Shown: positions 35,239 through 44,600 of the stretch, in pieces | Position numbering within the stretch: the stretch's first letter is position 1 | Layout of the letters: every line of letters starts with the position of its first letter | Virus record (IMG/VR): IMGVR_UViG_3300009159_000109 | Location: 1 to 45,562 of that record | DNA: 45,562 bases | Origin: a virus | Direction: 5' to 3' (one strand) | Translations under genes and position numbers: made by a program | The notes under the pieces: generated by a model | What the model saw: the letters and a program-made list of their open reading frames with translations, nothing else | The model's database searches: none | Told to the model about the DNA's origin: nothing

Positions 35239-35868
35239 TTATCCTGCTACAAAATCTAAACTATTTGTAGTTGAGTTATATTGTATATAGAAGTTCGTGC
35301 TAGAAGAAGTTCCACCAAATCTTACTTTATTATCAGATTGAACGCGAACATCTCCACCAACATCAGCAGAAAATTGTGGAAATGTAACTCCAATACCAAG
35401 TCTCCCACTTGAGGGTACAAATGTTAGATTGGTTTGAGTGATTCCAATTGAAGTTGCACTCGTATTTGTAACAAATCCAATATATTGTGGAGTATTTGAA
35501 TTTGATTCAGAAATAGTTAAAGAAGATGATCCTCCTCCACCACCAGAAACACCCTGAACACCTTGGCCAGCAAATAATCCAGAAAGACCTTGAATTCCAA
35601 GATTACCTTGAAGACCTTGAGTTGCTTGAGTACCTTGAGCACCTTGGCCAGCAAAAAGACCAGGAACACCTTGAGTACCTTGAAGTCCTTGAAGTCCCTG
35701 AACACCCTGTCCAGCAAATTGTCCAGCAAGACCTTGACGTCCTTGAAGACCTTGAAGACCTTGAGAACCTACACCTTGAACACCCTGAGTACCTTGAAAA
35801 TTGCCTGGAAGACCTGCAATTCCTTGAATGCCTTGAAAAGATCCTCCAAGTAAACTGGATAAAAGCAC
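35239..35868 (-). CDS. Short collagen-like fibre protein
   Basis: A 209-aa product from a GTG at 35868 (no ATG is available before the repeats). Residues about 9-115 are Gly-X-Y triplets, mostly GLQ, GVQ and GTQ, with breaks such as GLFAGQG repeated three times. The C-terminal 90 residues are a beta domain with [14 protein letters not shown] and [22 protein letters not shown], a phage fibre-stalk type. Trimeric triple helix plus globular end is expected. A late-promoter core lies 22 bases upstream. Confidence 0.82.
   Translation of the reverse strand: MLLSSLLGGSFQGIQGIAGLPGNFQGTQGVQGVGSQGLQGLQGRQGLAGQFAGQGVQGLQGLQGTQGVPGLFAGQGAQGTQATQGLQGNLGIQGLSGLFAGQGVQGVSGGGGGSSSLTISESNSNTPQYIGFVTNTSATSIGITQTNLTFVPSSGRLGIGVTFPQFSADVGGDVRVQSDNKVRFGGTSSSTNFYIQYNSTTNSLDFVAG
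35550..35845 (-). repeat. Collagen-like coding repeat of the 209-aa protein
   Basis: Short tandem 9-base units coding Gly-X-Gln, with three interruptions of the GLFAGQG type. Low-complexity DNA; out-of-frame shadows appear on both strands. Confidence 0.8.
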
Positions 35869-35890
35869 AGTTTTAACTTACTATTTTAAA

Positions 35891-35898
35891 TATTTATT
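35891..35898 (-). promoter_or_regulatory. Late-promoter core before the 209-aa gene
   Basis: Minus strand AATAAATA in the 60-base gap between the glycine-rich gene and the collagen-like gene, ending 22 bases before the GTG start. Confidence 0.55.
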
Positions 35899-35928
35899 CT
35901 TTCAATTAATAAAATTATAAAACAACAT

Positions 35929-36918
35929 CTATATTCTAGTCACAATCAAATATCCATCTCCAGTATTATATCCAATTACACTAATTGTAGATTGAGAATA
36001 ACTTCCCCCACCACCAGCAGTAATAGTACCTGTGCTTTCTCCACTACCTCCACCGCCAGAATATCCACCACCACCTCCACCACCTCCAGCGTTTCCATGA
36101 GTTCCTCCACCACCACCAAAACCCCCATATGCAGTATTAGTACCACCAGAATTTCCACCTTGCCCACCATTTACAAAAGCAAATCCCAATCCACTAGTAT
36201 TACTGGCAGCATTTGTACCGTCAGTCAGTAAACCTCCTCCACCTCCACCCCATCTAGATCCACTCCCACCTACTGCACCAGTTCCACCATTTCCAGAAGT
36301 TCCACCAGTACCATATCCTTCACTACTATTAGATCCAGATGTTCCAGATTGCCCATCACTTCCAGAATAAAGTGTTGCTGAGTTAGTGGTAGCACCTCCT
36401 CCTCCACCAGCAACTATAATGGGACTATTTCCAGTGGTTGTCATAAAAGTTCCACCACCACCACCACCAGAACTAGTTACATATACAGATCCTTTTTGTC
36501 CAACCAATATTTTATATTGTTGCCCCGCCACTAAGGATATGGTAGATTCAATAACAATTCCCCTACAATAAGTAGCAAAATTTCCATTTTGTCCAGCAGC
36601 ACCAGCAGCACGAATCGTGTAGTTTCCAGTAGCAGGTGCAGTCCAATTTTGTATTCCAGATGAAACGGAAAAATAAGTTGAATACCAAGATTGTGATGTG
36701 TAACTTGAGACTGCTGCAAATGAAGTTGGTCCATTTCTTCCAGTTGCACCACCAGTTGTAAAGGTAAATGTAGTGAAGTTATAAATACCTCCACCACTAT
36801 TATCATTAGTTCCACCACCAGTCCATTTAGTTCTATCAAAAGGTACTGAATATCCATCCAATACTTTGCCAGGAACAAACCCGCCGCTAGAAGTTTTACT
36901 TGTAGTTCTGACTGCCAT
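35929..36918 (-). CDS. Glycine-rich fibre-tip protein
   Basis: A 329-aa protein. Residues 1-90 are Ser/Thr/Gly-rich with LDGYSVPFDRTKWTGGG. From about residue 91 it has WTAPATGNYTIRAAGAAGQNG, LVAGQQYKILVGQKG and PIIVAGGGGGA, followed by long glycine runs to the end (GYLIVTRI). That order matches the glycine-rich domain first described next to ALK receptors (Gly_rich, PF12810), which also occurs in bacterial and phage surface proteins. Likely a tip adhesin with polyglycine loops. AGG upstream of the ATG at 36918. Confidence 0.82.
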   Translation of the reverse strand: MAVRTTSKTSSGGFVPGKVLDGYSVPFDRTKWTGGGTNDNSGGGIYNFTTFTFTTGGATGRNGPTSFAAVSSYTSQSWYSTYFSVSSGIQNWTAPATGNYTIRAAGAAGQNGNFATYCRGIVIESTISLVAGQQYKILVGQKGSVYVTSSGGGGGGTFMTTTGNSPIIVAGGGGGATTNSATLYSGSDGQSGTSGSNSSEGYGTGGTSGNGGTGAVGGSGSRWGGGGGGLLTDGTNAASNTSGLGFAFVNGGQGGNSGGTNTAYGGFGGGGGTHGNAGGGGGGGGYSGGGGSGESTGTITAGGGGSYSQSTISVIGYNTGDGYLIVTRI

Positions 36919-36940
36919 ATGAAAAACCTATAAAGTTTAA

Positions 36941-37726
36941 TTAAAGACCAAATCTTCCCTTTTTATCATTAAAATTTTGCAATACTTCTACCGAAGAAAG
37001 TCCTCGGTTATAAACTTGCACCACACCAATATTACCAATATAATATCCATCACCACCATTTACCCATGTATTTCTATATGCCCCGATTCTCCAATATCCA
37101 CTAGAGTTTTCAGCATTAGATGCAGTATTTGTTGCAATCGATACTCCATTGACATACAATCTTACGGTAGTTCCTTCTCCACCATAAGTTCCCGCAACAT
37201 GATACCAGTTATTATCATTATATGTTAATGGCGAAATTGCAGATTTAACTGCCCCATCATAAACACCAAAATATAGTTTCCCATCAGTACCTATGTAAAT
37301 CTGCCTATCATGTGCATCAGCAGTAGTTCCTATTCGAGCAGATTGAAACCCAATTATTTTTTTACCATTAGCAGCGGCAGTTTTAAACCAAGCACTAATA
37401 GTAAAAGATTGGGGATTTGTATATAGTGTTGTTGTATAAAGATACTGACTGAAACTATCAATAAAAACTACAGAACCTCCATTTTCAGTACTATAATCAG
37501 GTGCAGTTCCAGTAAATGCAAGAGTTCCAGTATTACTAGTACCACTTAAATCAGTCACAGTAGTTCCAGATCCTGGCCAGGAACTAGTATTACCAAAATC
37601 ATAATGTATGATCAATCCACTAGTTACTCCACCAGATTCAATCGTAGTTCCACCACCAGTTCTTTTGGTAGATCCAAATTTTGCTCCTTTAATAGATCCA
37701 ATAATTCTTGTACTCTTTATTGACAT
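36941..37726 (-). CDS. LamG / concanavalin A-like lectin protein
   Basis: A 261-aa protein. After a 40-residue linker, residues about 45-255 form a LamG_3-type jelly roll: IIHYDFGNTSSW, FTISAWFKTAA, DRQIYIGTDGKLYFGVYDG, NNWYHVAGTYGGEGTTVRLYVNG and IGNIGVVQVYNRGLSSVEV. The NxWYHVAxTY and VRLYVNG elements are diagnostic. Such domains bind glycans; here most likely part of a tail fibre. Packed between two other structural genes with gaps of 13-22 bases. Confidence 0.87.
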   Translation of the reverse strand: MSIKSTRIIGSIKGAKFGSTKRTGGGTTIESGGVTSGLIIHYDFGNTSSWPGSGTTVTDLSGTSNTGTLAFTGTAPDYSTENGGSVVFIDSFSQYLYTTTLYTNPQSFTISAWFKTAAANGKKIIGFQSARIGTTADAHDRQIYIGTDGKLYFGVYDGAVKSAISPLTYNDNNWYHVAGTYGGEGTTVRLYVNGVSIATNTASNAENSSGYWRIGAYRNTWVNGGDGYYIGNIGVVQVYNRGLSSVEVLQNFNDKKGRFGL

Positions 37727-37739
37727 AATGAATCAACCA

Positions 37740-38147
37740 TTAAATATCAGTATCACCGATAATCTGATAGTTTATCGCACTTCCAATACCTGCCCCACCA
37801 ACAGAAAGACTTGGTTGAGTAACCTCCACAACAATCTTTTCTTGATTTACAAGAACAAGAGGATAATTCGTTTCAAAGAAATACGTTTCATTTGTTCCAA
37901 GATCAACTCTCGCCAATCGAAAGGAAGTTACTCCAACACCAGAAACTGCAACTGTACTTGGATAAACATAAATTGACGAAGTTGCAGTATTAAGACCAGT
38001 ATTATGCATAATAATACTTCTCAAATAAGTAGTAGAAGCAATGCCAACACCACCTGCAGTTGGAGTAGTTCCTACAGTAAAAATGCCAACCGTAGCAATT
38101 CCAGTTACTGATTGAATACTTAATAATTTAGTTCTTCTAAGTGCCAT
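37740..38147 (-). CDS. 135-aa structural-cluster protein
   Basis: Starts MALRRTKLLSIQSVTGI; beta-rich with YLRSIIMHNTG, SSIYVYPSTV and YFFETNYPLVLVNQEKIVVEV. Hydrophobic strands alternate with Gly/Thr turns, as in small capsid-decoration or fibre-adaptor proteins, but no family is recognised. A perfect-looking CATAAATA core lies 14 bases upstream of the ATG, overlapping the end of the previous gene. Confidence 0.75.
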   Translation of the reverse strand: MALRRTKLLSIQSVTGIATVGIFTVGTTPTAGGVGIASTTYLRSIIMHNTGLNTATSSIYVYPSTVAVSGVGVTSFRLARVDLGTNETYFFETNYPLVLVNQEKIVVEVTQPSLSVGGAGIGSAINYQIIGDTDI

Positions 38148-38161
38148 TATCTTTTTTTAAA

Positions 38162-38169
38162 TATTTATG
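38162..38169 (-). promoter_or_regulatory. Late-promoter core before the 135-aa gene
   Basis: Minus strand CATAAATA, seven of eight to the T4 late core, across the stop codon of the 854-aa fibre gene and 14 bases before the ATG at 38147. Confidence 0.5.
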
Positions 38170-40729
38170 AGAAAAGTGCAGCGTCAAGTTCATTTATAGT
38201 ACCAGTACCTCCTCCCGATCCTGTAGGTCCTGTAGGTCCTGTAGGTCCTGTAGGTCCTTGTGGACCTAATGAACTGAATACTTGCCAGGTTGTTCCATCA
38301 TATATTAAATCTACAATTGTTAATCCCAAATCTAATGTTAGATCTTCAGACAATCCTTCAATTGTACTACCATTTCTTGCAACTGTTAGGTTATACGTTA
38401 CCCAATTTGCACCATCAGATATACGGACAATATTTCCAGTTGATGGAGTTGCTGGAAGAGTAATTGTAAATGCTCCACCAGAAGTATTTGCAATAATTTG
38501 ATCCCCAGTTGTTGCAGTATAGTTTGCTGTTTTATAAATCCAACTTGATAATCCTCCTCCTCCGCCACCACCAGATCCTGCTGGACCTTGAATTCCTATG
38601 AGACCTTGAAGACCTTGAGAACCAACACCTTGAAGACCTTGAAGACCTTGTGATCCAACACCTTGAAGACCTTGGGATCCTTGAGTACCAGTAGATCCAA
38701 TACCAACAGTTCCCTGAAGACCTTGTGATCCATCACCTTGTAATCCTTGAGAACCTTGTGAACCAACACCTTGAAGACCTTGAAGGCCTTGAGTACCAGT
38801 GGATCCAATACCAATAGTTCCCTGAAGACCTTGTGATCCAACACCTTGAAGACCTTGGTTTCCTTGAAGACCTTGAAGACCTTGAAGACCTTGAAGACCT
38901 TGAAGACCTTGAGATCCTTGAGAACCAGTAGATCCAATACCAATGACTCCTTGAAGACCTTGAGTACCTTGAGTACCTTGATTTCCTTGAGTACCTTGAT
39001 TTCCTTGAGTACCCTGAGATCCTTGAGTACCAGTAGATCCGATACCAATGGTTCCTTGAACTCCTTGAAGGCCTTGAGAACCTTGTGATCCAATACCTTG
39101 AAGACCTTGTAATCCTTGAGAACCTTGAGTACCAGTAGATCCGATACCAATAGTACCTTGAAGACCTTGTAATCCTTGAGAACCTTGAAGACCTTGTAAT
39201 CCTTGAGAACCTTGTGATCCAATAGTTCCTTGAACTCCTTGAAGGCCTTGAGAACCAATAGTTCCTTGAAGACCTTGAGATCCTTGTGATCCAACACCTT
39301 GAAGACCTTGGTTTCCTTGAGCACCTTGCAAACCAGCACCAAAAGGAGTAGTCCAAGAAACTCCAGCACCAGTAGAAACTAAGATTGAATTAGCGGCGCC
39401 TACATTATTGTAAACATCATAAAGACCAGAACGAAGTCTTATATTCCCACCAACATCTAATGTAGTATCAGTAACTTGCATCCCACCGACAGCAAGTCTT
39501 ACTCCATTAGGAATTTGATCAGTGCCAATACCCACTCCATAATTAAATAACCAAGCATCAGTATTCAGTCCAGTAAAGGAACCAGACTTCAACCACATAA
39601 TTTGCTTATATGTTCTTGGAATATTATCAGTACCAAAACCAACATCAATATCAAATAATGGACTTCCTTCAGTTGACGCAATAGCAATACCACCATGATT
39701 TGCAGTGGTATCAGTTGAAACATCTTGGTTTAATGTATTTGTAGTAATACCAAGGACAATATTTTTGTCCTTAATTTTAACTTCATTAACAGCAAGGAAT
39801 GCTGTTGTACCTCCAATAGTAATATTTCCACCAATATAAAGATTGGATCCATCAAAAGTAAAGTTATTGGATCCAGTTGGATTATTGGAACCATCCTTAT
39901 AGACGACTTGATTAGCACTACCTGCTACTGGGCCAGAAACACCTTGTGTTCCCTGAGTACCCTGGAGTCCTTGAGTACCTTGGGATCCTTGGGATCCTTG
40001 GGATCCAGTAGATCCAATGCCAATAGTTCCTTGAAGACCTTGCGATCCTTGAGTACCTTGAAGACCTTGAAGACCTTGAAGACCTTGCGATCCTTGAGAT
40101 CCTTGAAGACCTTGAGATCCTGTTGAACCAATACCAATAGTACCTTGAAGACCTTGTAATCCTTGAAGACCCTGAAGACCTTGAGATCCAACACCCTGAA
40201 GACCCTGAAGACCTTGGAGTCCTTGAGATCCAGTAGATCCAATGCCAATAGTTCCTTGAAGACCCTGAAGACCTTGAGTACCTTGAAGACCTTGGAGTCC
40301 TTGAGATCCTTGAGATCCTTGAGATCCAGTAGATCCAATGCCAATAGTTCCTTGAAGACCCTGAAGACCCTGAAGACCTTGGAGTCCTTGAGATCCAGTA
40401 GATCCAATGCCAATAGTTCCTTGAAGACCCTGAAGACCTTGAGTACCCTGCGATCCTTGAGAACCAGTAGATCCAATGCCAATAGTTCCTTGAAGACCTT
40501 GGATTCCTTGAAGACCTTGAGTACCCTGGGATCCTTGAGATCCAATACCCTGAAGACCTTGTGATCCTTGAGTACCAGTAGATCCAATACCAATAATACC
40601 TTGAGTTCCTTGAGAACCTACAATAATATTTGGCACCAATTCCCATCCTTGGCCATTCCACTTCCAAGTTTTCGTTCCTATAGAAGTAGTAAGACCTATT
40701 GTTGGACTGATTGGAAAATCAAGTGCCAT
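38165..40729 (-). CDS. 854-aa collagen-like tail-fibre protein
   Basis: Residues 1-37 are a small N-terminal module (FPISPTIGLTTSIGTKTWKW). Collagen-like Gly-X-Gln triplets fill residues about 38-266 and 465-718; by my count twelve GxxGIGSTG blocks interrupt the triplets. Between them lies a beta domain with VYKDGSNNPTGSNNFTFDG and LAVGGMQVTDTTLDVGGNIR. After the second array comes a beta domain (TATTGDQIIANTSGGAFTI) and then classic GPT triplets (GPTGPTGPTGPTG) before the C-terminus. A trimeric rod with globular nodes is expected; no lysine is present in the Gly-X-Gln parts. A late core is 21 bases upstream of the ATG. Confidence 0.88.
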   Translation of the reverse strand: MALDFPISPTIGLTTSIGTKTWKWNGQGWELVPNIIVGSQGTQGIIGIGSTGTQGSQGLQGIGSQGSQGTQGLQGIQGLQGTIGIGSTGSQGSQGTQGLQGLQGTIGIGSTGSQGLQGLQGLQGLQGTIGIGSTGSQGSQGSQGLQGLQGTQGLQGLQGTIGIGSTGSQGLQGLQGLQGVGSQGLQGLQGLQGLQGTIGIGSTGSQGLQGSQGSQGLQGLQGLQGTQGSQGLQGTIGIGSTGSQGSQGSQGTQGLQGTQGTQGVSGPVAGSANQVVYKDGSNNPTGSNNFTFDGSNLYIGGNITIGGTTAFLAVNEVKIKDKNIVLGITTNTLNQDVSTDTTANHGGIAIASTEGSPLFDIDVGFGTDNIPRTYKQIMWLKSGSFTGLNTDAWLFNYGVGIGTDQIPNGVRLAVGGMQVTDTTLDVGGNIRLRSGLYDVYNNVGAANSILVSTGAGVSWTTPFGAGLQGAQGNQGLQGVGSQGSQGLQGTIGSQGLQGVQGTIGSQGSQGLQGLQGSQGLQGLQGTIGIGSTGTQGSQGLQGLQGIGSQGSQGLQGVQGTIGIGSTGTQGSQGTQGNQGTQGNQGTQGTQGLQGVIGIGSTGSQGSQGLQGLQGLQGLQGLQGNQGLQGVGSQGLQGTIGIGSTGTQGLQGLQGVGSQGSQGLQGDGSQGLQGTVGIGSTGTQGSQGLQGVGSQGLQGLQGVGSQGLQGLIGIQGPAGSGGGGGGGLSSWIYKTANYTATTGDQIIANTSGGAFTITLPATPSTGNIVRISDGANWVTYNLTVARNGSTIEGLSEDLTLDLGLTIVDLIYDGTTWQVFSSLGPQGPTGPTGPTGPTGSGGGTGTINELDAALFS
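38575..39335 (-). repeat. Collagen-like coding repeat, distal array of the 854-aa fibre
   Basis: Nine-base units coding Gly-Leu/Ser/Thr-Gln, including six near-identical units in a row around 38865-38920. GIGSTG blocks punctuate the array. Confidence 0.82.
39930..40618 (-). repeat. Collagen-like coding repeat, proximal array of the 854-aa fibre
   Basis: Same unit type as the distal array; the block from GTIGIGSTG to the next recurs seven times here with variable triplet number between blocks. Confidence 0.82.
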
Positions 40730-40749
40730 GTTTATATCTCTTTAAAAGT

Positions 40750-40757
40750 TATTTATT
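40750..40757 (-). promoter_or_regulatory. Late-promoter core before the 854-aa gene
   Basis: Minus strand AATAAATA in the 52-base gap between the 289-aa and 854-aa genes, ending 21 bases before the ATG at 40729. Confidence 0.57.
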
Positions 40758-40781
40758 TTATGTTTGGTTATCATACTAAAG

Positions 40782-41651
40782 TTATCCCCATTTAGTTCTA
40801 AGACTACTTATAACTGATGCCCTTTCTGTTGAGTCCATAGATCTATTATAAAATGCAAATTCACATGCAACTAATGCTGGATAAGTAGTATTGCCACTAT
40901 AATCTACAGGTCTAATTTGAAAATATCTATTTGCATCTACTTGTGTAGAATAAGTTATTCCAGAAATTGTACCTGAAGAAGTATTCGCAGAACCTAGACT
41001 AGTATTATATGAAACGTTATATACGCTTCCAGTAACTGTAACAACATCATAATGAACAAAAGATGTTGATCCCCTATTACTACCACTAGTAATAGATACA
41101 GCCTTTGATGCGGCAGCATAATTAAAAACATCAAGTTCATCATTAGAAGAATTGACCCAATAAGTTCCATGATTAAAATCATAACTATAACCAGCCAAAT
41201 ACCACCTATACATTCTAGTATAATTTGAAATTGTTGTTGTGTGTTTCCAAACAGAAATCCAAGTATAAGAATCTGATGCTCCTATATTTGGAAAAGCATT
41301 TCCATCAGAATTTAAAAATGCTCCTTGATTTTGAGTACCAGTATTCGATGCTAAAGACAAACATTTTATTCCATTTTGAGTACTAATTGTAGTTGAAAAA
41401 GTACCAGTACCAGATCTTTTATGATAAAGTTGTGGAGTTGTGGATGATCCTCCAATAGAATTTCCAGCTGCTGAGGTAATTGCAGTACCATCCGTAGTAT
41501 AAGTAGTTCCAACAGCATCTGCTAATACAGAAAAATCCCAATGAGAATATAAACTATTTGTTGGTATTACTCCAGAATATGATGCAGATGATACTTTTTT
41601 CCTACTATTAAATCCAAATCCAGAACTAATCCTATTGACAATTGGAGACAT
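40782..41651 (-). CDS. Lectin-like fibre protein
   Basis: A 289-aa protein. After a Ser-rich start it has YSHWDFSVLADAVGTTY, GIKCLSLASNTGTQNQGAFL, YTWISVWKHTTTISNYTRMY and ACEFAFYNRSMDSTERASVI. The last element (FxFYNRxLxxxER) is typical of the C-terminal strand of concanavalin A/LamG-like jelly rolls in phage and bacterial surface proteins. Probably a glycan-binding node of the tail. The ATG at 41651 overlaps the upstream stop by one base (TAATG). Confidence 0.78.
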   Translation of the reverse strand: MSPIVNRISSGFGFNSRKKVSSASYSGVIPTNSLYSHWDFSVLADAVGTTYTTDGTAITSAAGNSIGGSSTTPQLYHKRSGTGTFSTTISTQNGIKCLSLASNTGTQNQGAFLNSDGNAFPNIGASDSYTWISVWKHTTTISNYTRMYRWYLAGYSYDFNHGTYWVNSSNDELDVFNYAAASKAVSITSGSNRGSTSFVHYDVVTVTGSVYNVSYNTSLGSANTSSGTISGITYSTQVDANRYFQIRPVDYSGNTTYPALVACEFAFYNRSMDSTERASVISSLRTKWG

Positions 41652-44600
41652 TATCTAAATCCCCCATTCACAATACCAAGAACAATATAATTTGCAGCAG
41701 TACTTGCAGAACCTACGGTATTAATTCCAGTAAAATTATAGATATCATATCCTCTAGTTGTTGTAACACCAGTGGTTGCAGATGCTAAAGAACCCCCAGA
41801 CCAAAATATTGTTTCAGGAACACCATTCAAATTAACTGCAGTACAACTTCTTGCAGTTCCAGTTTGAGTTACAATTACACTAAATGTAATCACATGATTA
41901 TCAAAAGAACTGTCTGTTGGAATACCAGTTACATTCAGTGTAATATTACCACTCGGATTGGTACATAATCCAGTATTTGCACTATTCGAACTGTAAGTAA
42001 TGGATACATTATTTCCATCTGTTCTTATAAGTTTTTCTGCAACATTTTGAATTCTTATTTCAGAAACTGTTGCTACACCAGATACTGAAAGTTGAGTAAC
42101 TGATGCAATACCACCTATAACATTAGTAGATACTCCTGCTGCTGTAGCATACGTGGCAATACCAGCATTATTAGAATAACCAGTATTTATTTGTTGAGGT
42201 GTTGGACCAAATTCAACCCATTGAGAACTGTTTCCATCATTATAATAAAAATAAGTGATGCCATCATCTTCGTCTACCCAATAATCTCCGACAGATGCAG
42301 ATCCTGGTGGCGTAGATTGGCGATAAACCGTAAAGTTACCAACAAGTCCTTGAAGACCTTGCAATCCTTGAGAACCTTGAAGACCTTGCAATCCTTGAGA
42401 ACCGAATGCACCCTGAAGACCTTGAGCACCAGTGGATCCAATACCAATGGTTCCTTGAAGACCTTGGAGTCCTTGAGCACCAGTGGATCCAATACCAATA
42501 ATACCTTGAAGACCTTGGAGTCCTTGAAGACCTTGTGATCCTTGAGAACCGAATGCACCCTGAAGACCTTGAGCACCAGTGGATCCAATACCAATAGTTC
42601 CTTGAAGACCTTGAGTACCTTGAAGACCTTGAGTACCTTGAAGACCAGTAGATCCAATACCAATAGTTCCTTGAAGACCCTGAAGTCCTTGAGAACCAGT
42701 AGATCCAATACCAATAGTTCCTTGAAGACCTTGAAGGCCCTGTAATCCCTGAGTTCCTTGAGATCCTTGAGCACCTTGAGATCCTGTTGAACCAATACCA
42801 ATAGTACCTTGAAGACCTTGTAATCCTTGAAGACCTTGCGATCCTTGAGATCCCAATACACCTTGAAGACCTTGAAGGCCTTGAGCACCAGTGGATCCAA
42901 TACCAATAATACCTTGAAGTCCTTGAAGACCTTGGAGTCCTTGAAGACCTTGTGATCCTTGAGAACCAGTAGATCCAATACCAATAGTTCCTTGAGTACC
43001 TTGTAATCCTTGAGTTCCTTGGAATCCTTGAGAACCTATCGATCCTTGAAGACCTTGAATTCCTTGAGAACCTTGAGAACCAGTAGATCCAATACCAATA
43101 ATACCTTGAAGACCCTGAAGTCCTTGAAGTCCTTGATTACCTTGAGTACCTTGATTACTTAAACCCTGAATTCCTTGAGTTCCCTGCGGTCCCCTAACAG
43201 ATCCAACATTAGACCATGATGATCCATTATATACCCATAAATTACCAGTATTACTATCAATAACACCATCACCAGAAACAGCAGAAGGAAATCCACTATT
43301 AAGTTGACTTTGCTCACTTCCTGGTGTTAATGGTAAAGATCCTTTAATAGTAACCGAAGTACCATCTGATCCACGTTGACCTATTGCGCCTTGAGATCCA
43401 AATATTCCTTGCGTTCCCTGAATTCCTTGAGCACCAGTGGATCCAATACCAATAATACCTTGAAGACCTTGGAGTCCTTGAAGACCTTGGAGTCCTTGAG
43501 CACCAGTGGATCCAATACCAATAATACCTTGAAGTCCTTGGAGTCCTTGAAGTCCTTGAAGTCCTTGGAGTCCTTGGAGTCCTTGAAGACCTTGGAGTCC
43601 TTGAGCACCAGTGGATCCAATGCCAATGGTTCCTTGAAGTCCTTGTAATCCTTGAGAACCTTGAAGACCTTGTAATCCTTGAGAACCTTGAGCACCAGTA
43701 GATCCAATACCAATAGTACCTTGAAGACCTTGTAATCCTTGAGAACCTTGAAGACCTTGTAATCCTTGAGAACCTTGAGCACCAGTAGATCCAATACCAA
43801 TAGTTCCTTGAGTACCTTGAGTACCTTGAGCACCTTGAGTACCAGTAGATCCAATACCAATAGTTCCTTGAGTACCTTGGAGTCCTTGAAGACCTTGAGT
43901 ACCTTGAGCACCTTGAGTACCAGTAGATCCGATACCAATGGTTCCTTGAACTCCTTGAGTTCCTTGAGCACCTTGAGTTCCTTGAGCACCAGTAGATCCA
44001 ATACCAATGGTTCCTTGAACTCCTTGAAGTCCTTGACGACCTTGAGTTCCTTGAGCACCTTGTGATCCAATAGTTCCTTGAACTCCTTGAAGACCTTGAG
44101 AACCAATAGTTCCTTGAAGTCCTTGAGCACCTTGGGCGCCAGTAGATCCAATACCAGAAGTTGTTGAAAATGTTATTTTTTTCGGATCAGTTGCTTTTGT
44201 TGTAATTGCAATTCCAGGTCCAGCAACAATCTCAACAGTATCCTCAGCAACCGCAACGAGAGGATCTTGCCCAGCAACATTCCAAGTTTTAAAACTACTA
44301 CCCAACTGAACAAAAACTTCATTATTGCCAAGACTTGTTACGGCAAATCCAGTATTTCTATCAAATCTTATTGCACTTACATTCGTTACAGCATCTGTAC
44401 TATTAATCCCAGCGTAACCAGATCTTGTGCTAACAGTAAGTGATGACCCAACCCCAGTTAATTTTGATCCATCACCATAAAAACTAAATGCACTTACAAT
44501 TCCAGTATTACCATAAATTGTAACACCAGTACCAACATTTAAAACATTTGTTGTGCCATTGAGAGTGATGCTCGAAGATCCAACAGTTAAAATACCAGAA

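Noticed and set aside
35526-44065. Plus-strand frames rich in KTL, STL and LESL repeats
   Set aside because: They are antisense shadows of the collagen-like repeats; the minus-strand frames are far longer and have fibre domains and ribosome sites.
38575-44152. Regular short repeats resembling a CRISPR array
   Set aside because: Units are 9 bases, lie inside long open frames and code for Gly-X-Gln; there are no unique spacers and no cas genes.
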